Below are positions 37,301-45,224 of a stretch of DNA of 64,000 nucleotides, piece by piece. Below the pieces are notes generated by a model that was given only the letters and a program-made list of their open reading frames with translations, made no database searches and had not been told where the DNA came from. The position numbers and the translations under genes were made by a program. How positions within the stretch are numbered: position 1 is the stretch's first letter; the number at the start of each line of letters is the position of its first letter. This DNA comes from JBCCEJ01 sp039030335 (GTDB lineage: Bacteria; Pseudomonadota; Gammaproteobacteria; HK1): positions 47,011 to 111,010 of the forward strand of contig JBCCEJ010000011.1 in the NCBI GenBank assembly GCA_039030335.1, given 5' to 3'.

Positions 37301-38089
37301 GCGCGTTCGTTGTTCGAAGATGCGAACAGGATGCTCGACCGCCTGATCGACGAGCGGTGGTTCGAGGCGCGTGCGGTGGTGGGTTTCTGGCCGGCCGGTT
37401 CAATCGGAGACGACATTGCTTTGTATGCTGACGAGGAACGTCGCACGCGAGTCGCGACGTTGCACACACTTCGCCAGCAGATCCATCGCGATCGCGGCAG
37501 GCCCAACCTTGCGTTAGCCGACTTCGTTGCGCCGACTGGCAGCGGCGTCGAAGATTTTGTCGGCGGCTTCGCTGTGTGTGCCGGCTTTGGTGCGGAAGAA
37601 TGTGCCAAGGCGTTCGAAGCTGACAACGACGACTATTCGGCCATCATGGTAAAGGCGCTGGCCGACCGTCTGGCCGAAGCGCTCGCGGAGCGCATGCACG
37701 AAAGTGTGCGGCGTGAGCTGTGGGGCTACGCACCCTCGGAACGGCTCGACAACGCTGAGCTGATCCGCGAGTCCTACGCTGGGATCCGCCCGGCGCCCGG
37801 CTACCCGGCGTGCCCGGATCACTCTGAAAAGGCCACCTTGTTCGCGCTGCTGGACGCCGGCCAAAATATCGGTGTCTCGTTGACCGAAAGTTATGCGATG
37901 CATCCGGCCGCGTCTGTCAGCGGATTGTATTTTGCACATCCCGATAGTCGTTACTTCGGTGTGAGCAAAGTCCAGCAAGACCAGGTTGAAGACTATGCCC
38001 TGCGCAAAGGCGTTGGGATCGAACAGGCGGAACGCTGGCTGGCACCCGTGCTCGACTACGACCCGCGTTCCGTGTCCGCAGTCGCCTGA
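34394..38089 (+). CDS. metH: Cobalamin-dependent methionine synthase
   Basis: 1231 residues, the full four-module enzyme. Residues about 1-340 bind homocysteine (Zn ligands in NCALGASEM and GGCCGTTPAHV). About 360-620 bind 5-methyl-THF (FVNVGERTNVTGSARF, VDINMDEGMIDS). About 650-880 are the cap and B12 domains, with GDVHDIGKNIVGVVL carrying the axial His. About 900-1231 are the AdoMet reactivation domain (ESYAMHPAASVSGLYFAHPDSRYFGVSKV). It methylates homocysteine to methionine. ATG 34394 follows GGAGG by 11 bases; an upstream alternative at 34343 overlaps metF. Confidence 0.97.
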   Translation: MSRALASQSEFERALAERILVMDGAMGTMIQSLSLDESDFRGDRFASHDQDLRGNNDLLNLTAPAHIAGIHRAFFDAGADVICTNTFNSTSLSQADYGLASLAYELNLAGARVARSVADEAGDSGQRWVAGVLGPTSRTASISPDVNDPGFRAVTFEDLRLAYRAAADGLVDGGADLIMVETVFDTLNAKAALFAIEECFAERDVRLPIVVSGTITDLSGRTLSGQTVEAFWNSIRHVAPAAVGLNCALGASEMRQYVAELSRAADVPVSCHPNAGLPNDLGEYDDTPENMAAILGGLAAEGMVNLVGGCCGTTPAHVAAIAAAVAAHAPRRVPTLKRATRLAGLEPFVIDEQSLFVNVGERTNVTGSARFAKLIIGEDFERAVDVARDQVENGAQIVDINMDEGMIDSAAAMTRFLNLLAAEPDISRVPFMIDSSRWDVLEAGLRCVQGKCVVNSISLKEGEEAFIEQARLIRRYGAAVVVMAFDENGQAETVDQRVAVCTRAFRILTERVGLPAEDIIFDPNIFAVATGIDAHDDYGRSFIEAVRELKRAMPGALLSGGVSNLSFSFRGNNALREAMHTVFLYHAIDAGLDMAIVNAGRLPVYEDIEPDLRARIEDVVLNRRSGAAERLLEAAQGLDSRTKASREDLAWREGSVGERIRHALVQGIDRFIVEDAEEARLAAKRPLDVIEGPLMDGMNVVGDLFGDGKMFLPQVVKSARVMKKAVAHLEPFMEDDGAGRSAKGRIVLATAKGDVHDIGKNIVGVVLRCNGYDVVDLGVMVPGQKILDAARSESADLVGISGLITPSLDEMCHVAAEMERASFEMPLLIGGATTSRVHTAVKIEPNYNGAVVYVPDASRAVGVVSRLIGNGRDAYAEQVRIEYRTIRERRARERQGARRTSLVDARQNRLQIDWSAYRAPAPTFTGTRVFNEYDLSTLRDYIDWTPFFRAWDLAGVYPRLLDDEVIGAAARSLFEDANRMLDRLIDERWFEARAVVGFWPAGSIGDDIALYADEERRTRVATLHTLRQQIHRDRGRPNLALADFVAPTGSGVEDFVGGFAVCAGFGAEECAKAFEADNDDYSAIMVKALADRLAEALAERMHESVRRELWGYAPSERLDNAELIRESYAGIRPAPGYPACPDHSEKATLFALLDAGQNIGVSLTESYAMHPAASVSGLYFAHPDSRYFGVSKVQQDQVEDYALRKGVGIEQAERWLAPVLDYDPRSVSAVA

Positions 38090-38369
38090 CGTATCGGTTG
38101 CGGGAATCAGACAACTCGAGTCGGAGCTGTCTCAAAACCTTGCGTCCCCCGGCACGTCACCCCCTCAGGCATACCAGTCGATGGTCGGTACCGCAGACGT
38201 GAGTTGCGAAGCTGAGTCTGGCGATAGCGGAGTCGATACGGGCGGTTTGCCTGCGAATTCGCCCCGAGCCTGCGGATACCGGGCGGTTCGCCTACATGCT
38301 CCGCCTTTTTGCGAGTGCAAAGTGGGGGCATCAATATCACCAGCCCGGTAGTGGACGGCGTCAGGAAAC

Positions 38370-39899
38370 ATGGCGAGTTACGCGCAGGTCTTGAGCCGCG
38401 CCGGCGTGGGTCTCGAAGCCCCACTCGTAGAGGTTGAAGTCCATCTGCAAGGTGGCCTGCCCGGCTTCACGCTCGTCGGCTTGCCCGCCGCCGCCGTACG
38501 CGAAAGCCGCGACCGCATCAAGAGTGCGATCCGCAACTGCGGGTTCAAGCTTCCGCAGCGGCGCATCGTCGTCAATCTGGCACCAGCCGATTTGCCGAAG
38601 GAGGGCGGGCGCTTCGACCTGCCTATCGCGGTGGGCCTGCTCGCTGCTGCCGGGCTGCTCGGTGCGGGCATTGACACCAGGCTGGCCCGCGTTGAACTGT
38701 TGGGTGAACTCGCCCTGACGGGAGCCGTGCGGCCTATCCGGGGTGTTCTGCCGGCGGCCATCGCGTGTGCGCGCGCTGACCGGGAACTCTTCGTACCGTC
38801 ATCCAACGTCGAGGAGGCACTGTTGGTCGCCGCCTGTAAGGTAACCAGCGCGGCGTCATTGTCCGAAGTCGTACGGCTGCTCGAACGTAGCGACCCGGAC
38901 GTCGATGCTCCTGATTCTGCGGATGCGGTGTCGCGATCGGCCGCACCGGAACCGGAGTATCCGTGCCTTAGTGAGGTTCGCGGTCAGGGTCATGCGCGTC
39001 GTGCCCTCGAGATTGCCGCGGCCGGTGGCCACAACCTGCTGCTGAGCGGTCCACCGGGCACGGGGAAGACATTGCTCGCGACACGCCTGCCGGGGCTTCT
39101 GCCGCCGCTGAACGAATCAGAAGCAGCCGAGGTGGCGGCGATCGAGTCCATTGGAACGATTGGCTTCGATCCGGCCAACTGGCGTCGACGACCGTTTCGC
39201 GCGCCCCATCACAGCGCTTCCCATGCCGCCATGGTCGGCGGCGGCTCGCGCGCGACGCCTGGCGAGATCTCGCTCGCCCATCGAGGTGTGCTGTTTCTCG
39301 ACGAACTGCCCGAGTTCCAGCGCAACGTGCTGGAAGTGCTGCGCGAACCGCTCGAATCCGGTGTGATCCATCTATCACGAGCCGGTTACAAAGTGAGATT
39401 CCCGGCTTCGGTTCAGCTGGTTGCGGCAATGAATCCGTGCAATTGTGGCTTTCTTGGCGATGGGACAAACCGGTGTGAGTGCGCACCCGGGCAAATCGCG
39501 CGATATCGTAATCGGATCTCCGGACCGCTGTTGGATCGGATCGATTTGCACGTGCACGTACCACAGCAGTCTCTGACCGCGTTGCGACGCGCTCCAGCCG
39601 GCGAGACCACATTGGCGGTGCGCGAGCGCGTGCTCGACGCACGTGCGACCCAGATGGAGCGCTCCGGGAAACTCAACGCGCGCCTGGACGTTGGCGAACT
39701 TGGCCGCGAATGTCGTCTCGGAGAAATGCAGCTGGACATGCTGGAGGCGGCGGCGGACCGTCTGCAGCTCTCCGCCCGGGCGGCCAACCGCGTGCTGAAG
39801 GTAGCGCGCACGATCGCGGATCTGGCTGGCCGGGAGGCGATCGCCGCAGAGCATCTGCTCGAAGCGATCGGATACCGCGCACGGGATCGGACGGCGTAG
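38370..39899 (+). CDS. comM: ComM/YifB-type Mg chelatase-like AAA+ ATPase
   Basis: 509 residues. N-terminal Lon-like domain (MASYAQVLSRAGVGLEAPLVEVEVHLQGGLPGFTLVGLPAAAVRES). AAA+ core: Walker A GPPGTGKTLLATRLPG, Walker B GVLFLDELPEF, then ISLAHRGVLFL. A zinc-binding cluster is seen in AMNPCNCGFLGDGTNRCECAPG. ComM is a hexameric helicase that promotes branch migration in natural transformation. It stands alone, 280 bases after metH, and the stretch between holds nothing recognised. Confidence 0.95.
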   Translation: MASYAQVLSRAGVGLEAPLVEVEVHLQGGLPGFTLVGLPAAAVRESRDRIKSAIRNCGFKLPQRRIVVNLAPADLPKEGGRFDLPIAVGLLAAAGLLGAGIDTRLARVELLGELALTGAVRPIRGVLPAAIACARADRELFVPSSNVEEALLVAACKVTSAASLSEVVRLLERSDPDVDAPDSADAVSRSAAPEPEYPCLSEVRGQGHARRALEIAAAGGHNLLLSGPPGTGKTLLATRLPGLLPPLNESEAAEVAAIESIGTIGFDPANWRRRPFRAPHHSASHAAMVGGGSRATPGEISLAHRGVLFLDELPEFQRNVLEVLREPLESGVIHLSRAGYKVRFPASVQLVAAMNPCNCGFLGDGTNRCECAPGQIARYRNRISGPLLDRIDLHVHVPQQSLTALRRAPAGETTLAVRERVLDARATQMERSGKLNARLDVGELGRECRLGEMQLDMLEAAADRLQLSARAANRVLKVARTIADLAGREAIAAEHLLEAIGYRARDRTA

Positions 39900-40026
39900 G
39901 CACAGGGCGTGGCACCCGGCCGCGAATCCGCCTGCTCTGGCATCCATCACTGTCCCGGATATTCAATCAGCCCCTCGCTCTGCCGATAATCCGAGCACAA
40001 ACCTCCAACCGAGCGGCCTGAGCGGT

Positions 40027-42051
40027 GTGTTGGGTCCGGAACTGTCCTCGGAAAACCCGCCGCCCTGGATGAGCATCGCCATGTTGAACGCGGCACAAGA
40101 TTTCAATCCGGCCCAGGCGTCGGCGCGAGCAGCATCTCCCGATGACGCCCAAGGAGTGGTGTCTGAGGACGTCGTGGGAGCCCGGCTCGTCGCGCTGTTA
40201 CTGGCCGCGGGCAGCGTTACCCCAAGCCAGGTCAAACTGGCCCGGCGCATGCTCGACAAGCTCGAAGACACCGTCTCGCTGCTGGGTGTGCTCCGGCGCA
40301 TGGAGGCGGTAGACGAAGCTGCAATTCGCGCCGTTGTGCGCGCGAACCCCAACGTGGTCCGGTTTGGCGAGTTTCTCGTGGAACTCGGCGTCGTCAGCCA
40401 GGATGACGTGAACACTGCGCTCAACATGAGCGCCCGGCAGAGCGGCAAGCAGCGTCTGGGCGAGATTCTTGTCGCAAACCGGGTGCTCTCGGAACACCGG
40501 TTGTTCGAATTGCTGGGCGATCAGCTGGGTCTGCAGGTCGTTGAGCCGAACCTTGACACAGTCGATCGCTCGTTGCTGGAGCGGGTCAACATCAACTGGT
40601 GTCACGATAGCGGCGTGTTGCCGGTTCGAACCGACAATGATGGCGCTTACGTCGCCTTCGCCGACCCGCTCGACCAGGATGTAGTGAAGCTAGCGAGCAA
40701 CATGCTTGGCCGGCCTATCCTGCCGATGCTGGCGCCGCGCACCGCAATTCGCGAAACGCTCGGAGCATTCCGACGTGCGGTGCATATGCCACTCGCCAGC
40801 CGTGAGTCAGGCAGCGTCGAAGCGCTCGACCGGATCGTTCGCGAAGCGCTGGATGAGGGCGTAAGCGACGTGCACATCGAACCGCTGCGGGGACGAAGTC
40901 GGATCCGGTTCCGTATCGACGGCGCAATGGTTGAGCACGAGGAAGTCGAACAGACCCTGGGTCAGGCCCTCGTCAGCCGCATCAAGGTCCTCGCTGGCGC
41001 CGACATTGCCGAGCGACGGCGCCACCAGGGTGGACGCATCGAATACAAGCTCAAGGACCGCGGCTGCACCATCGACATTCGAGCATCGTTCTACGTGACG
41101 ATTCACGGAGAAAAAACCGTGCTGCGGTTGCTGAACCGCCCCACGGAACTGCTGGCGATCGATCGTATTGGGCTTCGCAGCGAAGCGCTGGAGCGGTTTC
41201 AGTGCGACGCGCTGGATGTGCCGACCGGCGTGGTGATCGTGACCGGCCCCACCGGCTCCGGCAAAACCACGACGCTCTACAGCTGTGTCGACTACCTCAA
41301 CTCACCGGACGTCTCGATAGTGACGGCTGAAGATCCGGTTGAGTACGTTATCGAAGGCATCTCGCAGTGCTCGATCAACGACAAGATAGCACTGACGTTT
41401 GATGAAACGCTGCGTCACATCGTACGCCAGGACCCCGATATCATCGTGCTGGGCGAGATCCGCGATAAGTTCTCTGCGGACACCGCGATTCAGGCGGCGC
41501 TGACCGGGCACAAAGTGCTGACCACGTTTCACACCGAAGACAGCGTCGGCAGCCTGCTGCGGCTCATGAACATGGATATCGAACCGTTCATGATCTCTTC
41601 GACCGTCGTAGCCGTTGTCGCGCAGCGCCTTTTGCGCAAGGTATGCCCTGACTGCGCGGAGCCCTATGCTCCAACGCCAAGGGATTGCCATTATCTCGGC
41701 TATTCGCTATCCGACCTTCGGCATATCACCTTCAAGAAAGGCAGAGGGTGTCCTCATTGCCGCAATACGGGCTATCGGGGGCGCATCGGCGTTTACGAGG
41801 TGCTCGTGCCGGACGAGCAGGTCAAAGACGCCATCCTCCGGCGACGTACAACGCATGAGATACGGTCGCTTTCGATGGGCTCGGCCGGTCTGGTCACGCT
41901 GTTGGAAGAAGGGCTGTTGAAAGCCGCTGACGGCGTTACCACGGTCCCCGAGGTGATCCGGCATCTGCCTAGAGTTACGCCGCCGAGGCCGCTCGATGAG
42001 GTGAGGCGGCTTGCGGCGCAGTCTCTTGCGGGTGGCGATCGCATGCCTTGA
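40027..42051 (+). CDS. PilB/GspE-type assembly ATPase
   Basis: 674 residues from the GTG at 40027 (ATGs at 40069 and 40081 are alternatives). An MshEN-like N-terminal domain (RLGEILVANRVLSEHRLFELLGDQLGLQV) precedes the secretion ATPase: Walker A GPTGSGKTTTLYS, Asp box TAEDPVEYVIEG, Walker B DIIVLGEIRD and His box TTFHTEDSVG. A C-terminal Cys4 zinc-binding motif is present (VCPDC...GCPHC). It powers type IV pili or type II secretion. No pilus or secretion genes are near, so it is an orphan whose partner machine lies elsewhere. There is an atypical N-terminal segment before residue 60. Confidence 0.93.
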   Translation: MLGPELSSENPPPWMSIAMLNAAQDFNPAQASARAASPDDAQGVVSEDVVGARLVALLLAAGSVTPSQVKLARRMLDKLEDTVSLLGVLRRMEAVDEAAIRAVVRANPNVVRFGEFLVELGVVSQDDVNTALNMSARQSGKQRLGEILVANRVLSEHRLFELLGDQLGLQVVEPNLDTVDRSLLERVNINWCHDSGVLPVRTDNDGAYVAFADPLDQDVVKLASNMLGRPILPMLAPRTAIRETLGAFRRAVHMPLASRESGSVEALDRIVREALDEGVSDVHIEPLRGRSRIRFRIDGAMVEHEEVEQTLGQALVSRIKVLAGADIAERRRHQGGRIEYKLKDRGCTIDIRASFYVTIHGEKTVLRLLNRPTELLAIDRIGLRSEALERFQCDALDVPTGVVIVTGPTGSGKTTTLYSCVDYLNSPDVSIVTAEDPVEYVIEGISQCSINDKIALTFDETLRHIVRQDPDIIVLGEIRDKFSADTAIQAALTGHKVLTTFHTEDSVGSLLRLMNMDIEPFMISSTVVAVVAQRLLRKVCPDCAEPYAPTPRDCHYLGYSLSDLRHITFKKGRGCPHCRNTGYRGRIGVYEVLVPDEQVKDAILRRRTTHEIRSLSMGSAGLVTLLEEGLLKAADGVTTVPEVIRHLPRVTPPRPLDEVRRLAAQSLAGGDRMP

Positions 42052-42211
42052 GACAGCCGCGAAGGAGGTGCCGTTCGCGCCAGTCGCTCGCGCCCGATTC
42101 TCGATCTTCCATCCGCGATCTGCTGGCGTCTCGAATCTCATCTTCGGCATTGAGCAACTTCAATTATTGAAGCAAGATTTCGCTGCGCCATCCGATGCCG
42201 TGGAGTTCGAC

Positions 42212-42675
42212 ATGAAATGGCCCGATACGGCCGGCACTATCTGCCCGGTATCTCAGACCGCAGTAATACTTGGGATCGCTGGACACTTCTGATTTTGCGA
42301 GAGGCGTTCCCTGGAACTCGACGCTTTGATGAGTTCCAGCGTGTGCCGGGTGTTTCGCCGCACACGCTGGCGGCGCGCTTGCGGCGCCTCGTCCGGGAAG
42401 AACTGCTCAGTCATGACGGTAACAAGGGTTCCGAATACCGCCTCAGGGCGGCCGGGTGGGCAATGCAACCGATCATTTTGTTCATCGCACGATGGGGCAA
42501 CGAATGGAGATCGGGCAAGGCACGGCACGTCGAACATCTGCACGCGGCCTGCCAACAAGGTTTCGAACCGACGGTCGTTTGCTCGCGTCGTGGGGAAGCG
42601 GTCGGCCTGGATGTCGACTCCCGCCTCAGCGACGCATTGCGTCGGGACCGGTCTGAATCAGGTAAGACAACATAG
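42212..42675 (+). pseudogene. HxlR-family regulator interrupted by a one-base frameshift
   Basis: The natural start reads MKWPDTAGTICPVSQTAVILG from 42212, which includes the HxlR Cys, but that frame runs into a stop at 42290. The rest, DRWTLLILREAFPGTRRFDEFQRVPGVSPHTLAARLRRLVREEL, continues in the next frame to 42675. The junction is the GGG run at 42272-42274: one extra G would restore CTT GGG GAT CGC TGG and a complete 150-residue winged-helix HxlR regulator. A real mutation or a sequencing error in the G run would look the same. It precedes the FAD oxidoreductase and would regulate it. Confidence 0.85.
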
Positions 42676-42693
42676 TCGACGGAGGATTGCATC

Positions 42694-44553
42694 GTGACCG
42701 CAACAGAAACTGGCGGTGCTCACCCGCGTGGAATTCTGATCGAGGCCGAAGACTTCGACGACTTTGGCGGCTGGGTGCTCGACTCGCAGTTTGAAACACA
42801 AATGGGGTCACCTTATCTCCTTGCCCATGGTCTCGGTCGTCCGGTTCGCGACGCCCGAACCCGCGTCGTGATAGCGGCGGCCGGCACTTACGCGGTCTGG
42901 GTCCGTGCAAAGGACTGGGTGCCCGGACATCATCCAGGCCGATTTGCGTTGTCCATCAATGGTCACCAACTCGAGCAGGTGTTCGGCGCCAATGACCAGG
43001 ACTGGTGCTGGCAGGCGGGCGGCTCGGTCGAACTCGGTGCTGGGGAGGCGCTGTTCGCGCTGCACGACCTCACGGGCTTCGAGGGGCGCTGCGACGCTAT
43101 TTTCCTGTCCGCCGACGGCAGCGAGCCGCCGAACGCTGTCGATGACGCCAGTCGGGCCTGGCGAAAGATGCTGCGCGGTCACCCAGAGGTGCCTGCCGAC
43201 GCCGGCGATTACGATATCGTGGTCGTCGGTGGCGGAATCTCCGGTTGCGCAGCTGCACTGGCTGCTGCCCGGCTCGGCCAGTCGGTAGCACTCATACACG
43301 ACAGGCCTGTTCTCGGGGGGAACGCCAGCAAGGAGATTGGCTTGATGCCGAGAGGCGCGCAGGGTGCGCTGCTGAAGGAGTTGTCCACGCGCACTCCGGA
43401 TGGCGACCTCATGGCACTACAGTTGCTGAATGCCGAGCCGCTTGCGGCTGTGTTTCTGGAACGGCGGGTTATCGGCGTCGCCCGGTCGGGTGATCGCATT
43501 TCGTCGGTCGATACGGTCGAAGCCAGGAGCGGCGTCGAGCAGCGGTTTACCGGCCAGATGTTCATCGACTCGAGTGGGGTCGCGACTCTCGGTCTTCTGG
43601 CTGGCGCAGAAACGCTGTTCGGCCGGGAGGCACGCGCGCAATACGGTGAGTCTTACGCGCCGGAAGAAGCTGACGACATGCACCACGGGAACACGCTGTT
43701 TTTCCGTACGCGCATGGCAGACAGCCCGGTGCCGTTTCCTGACGTGCCCTGGGCGACGGAGGTCGCGAAAGACTACGCGAACCTGAGCGGGCAACTTTTG
43801 GAGCCAGGTCTCGAAAACGGCCCGGGCCCAAAAGCTGGAACCAATCCGAATACTCCGGAGTTCCTGTACGGCAAATCCGGCGATAGTTTCCCGGCTACGC
43901 ATTTCTGGGAGTACGGTCAGTGGCTCGACCCCTATAAGGAAGGCGAGCACATCCGGGACTACCTCATGCGGGCGCTCTATGGCACGTTTTCCAACGTCAA
44001 GAAAATGGAGCCGGAAGAATACGCGAACCTCGAGTTCGAGTGGATGGCGTTCGTTCCCGCCCAAGGTGAGTTTCACCGCTACCGGGGTGACTACGTCCTG
44101 ACGGAGACCGACATCCGGGACCACCCACCGTTTGACGATGCGCTGATTGCGAATGACGGATCGTTTTGCATTCACTGTGCGTTCGAGCCCGGTGAAGCAC
44201 CGTACGACTTTCGCCTGAAAGACTGGATTTTCGATGGCCGTGATCGGACGCCGTACGCGGTGCCGTTTCGATGCCTCTATTCGGCCAGCATCGACAATCT
44301 CATGATGGCGGGAAAGCACATCAGCGTTTCCTACGTTGCGAGCACGTCAACCAAGTTCATGGGTAACGGGGCGCAGCACGGTGTCGCCGTCGCTGCGGCC
44401 GCCTCACTTTGTAAACAACTGCAGACGACGCCGAGAGGGCTCTACGAGCATCATCTTGATGAGTTGAAGGCGTTGGTTAGCGACCTGACGAGCTGCGACC
44501 ACGATCTGTCCCACTCCCCGCCAGTCCGGAAGTTCAAATCGGTCATTACATAG
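42694..44553 (+). CDS. FAD-dependent oxidoreductase with an N-terminal carbohydrate-binding-like domain
   Basis: 619 residues from GTG 42694 (GGAGG 8 bases upstream). Residues about 15-145 resemble a small beta-sandwich module (GILIEAEDFDDFGGWVLDSQFETQMGSPYLLAHGLGRPVRDARTRVVIAAAGTYAVWVRAKDW), as in carbohydrate-binding or xanthan-lyase-associated domains. From about residue 170 there is a Rossmann FAD fold (YDIVVVGGGISGCAAALAAARLGQSVALIHDRPVLGGNASKE) of the FAD-dependent oxidoreductase type. No signal peptide is visible. It probably oxidises a sugar or related polyol in the cytosol. It stands 18 bases after the frameshifted HxlR gene. Confidence 0.85.
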   Translation: MTATETGGAHPRGILIEAEDFDDFGGWVLDSQFETQMGSPYLLAHGLGRPVRDARTRVVIAAAGTYAVWVRAKDWVPGHHPGRFALSINGHQLEQVFGANDQDWCWQAGGSVELGAGEALFALHDLTGFEGRCDAIFLSADGSEPPNAVDDASRAWRKMLRGHPEVPADAGDYDIVVVGGGISGCAAALAAARLGQSVALIHDRPVLGGNASKEIGLMPRGAQGALLKELSTRTPDGDLMALQLLNAEPLAAVFLERRVIGVARSGDRISSVDTVEARSGVEQRFTGQMFIDSSGVATLGLLAGAETLFGREARAQYGESYAPEEADDMHHGNTLFFRTRMADSPVPFPDVPWATEVAKDYANLSGQLLEPGLENGPGPKAGTNPNTPEFLYGKSGDSFPATHFWEYGQWLDPYKEGEHIRDYLMRALYGTFSNVKKMEPEEYANLEFEWMAFVPAQGEFHRYRGDYVLTETDIRDHPPFDDALIANDGSFCIHCAFEPGEAPYDFRLKDWIFDGRDRTPYAVPFRCLYSASIDNLMMAGKHISVSYVASTSTKFMGNGAQHGVAVAAAASLCKQLQTTPRGLYEHHLDELKALVSDLTSCDHDLSHSPPVRKFKSVIT

Positions 44554-44665
44554 GGCTGCACAGGACCGCTACGAAGGGGAGCGACGGACGGTCTTCGCCA
44601 CGCCCCTGCACGGACGTACTCTGTCAGCCTGAGTTGCCGGCAGACCCGCCGGTGCCCCAAACCGT

Positions 44666-45166
44666 TCAGCTGTCGTCCTGCGACCAGATGAAGTCGATGA
44701 TGACGACGAGCCGGTTTATCAGACCTTCGTCGTCCGTCATCGGCAGGATGACTTCCTTATTGAGTTTGTAGTCCTTTTTCGGGCCAACATAGGGCGTCTC
44801 GCTCACGATCGGCCGGCGCTCGATGACCGCTCGGCTCAGGTTTGTATACAAAGCGCTGGGGTCGGATCGGTGCGAGATTTCGGAGAACCACTGCCCGGTA
44901 TAGTCGGTCGCGAAGTGGGCCAGGATGTCAGTCCCGATGATCAAGAAAGAAAAGTCGAGCGGGGTTGTGCGAACACCCATTAGCACCACGTGTGGCAGTA
45001 CGTCGTTAATCCGGGTGTGATCGAAGGCTGACCATCGCGGCAAATCTGCGCGCGTTTCCAGACTCGCCCAGTAGTCGAACACGGCCAGCAGCACGTCCGA
45101 GTCGAGGTGAGCCTGGACTTCGCGCCACTGCGTTCCGCGACCGATTGACTCCTCGGCGCAGTTCAT
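44666..45166 (-). CDS. PAS-domain protein (PAS_5-type)
   Basis: 166 residues. It carries a single PAS-like domain of the PF07310 type: LLAVFDYWASLETRADLPRWSAFDHTRINDVLPHVVLMGVRTTPLDFSFLIIGTDI followed by SHRSDPSALYTNLSRAVIERRPIVSETPYVG and LPMTDDEGLINRLVVIIDFIW. It would bind a ligand or report on redox or membrane state; no output domain is present. It is downstream of the hybrid kinase on the same strand and may belong with it. Confidence 0.85.
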   Translation of the reverse strand: MNCAEESIGRGTQWREVQAHLDSDVLLAVFDYWASLETRADLPRWSAFDHTRINDVLPHVVLMGVRTTPLDFSFLIIGTDILAHFATDYTGQWFSEISHRSDPSALYTNLSRAVIERRPIVSETPYVGPKKDYKLNKEVILPMTDDEGLINRLVVIIDFIWSQDDS

Positions 45167-45224
45167 CGCGGTGCGAGATGGCCGGCCCGCAGGCGAACCA
45201 CAAACCGCTGTCCGCTGTCGGGGT

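Noticed and set aside
43417..44319. 300-codon open frame opposite the FAD oxidoreductase
   Set aside because: No motifs; the sense strand has a Rossmann motif and a good ribosome-binding site.
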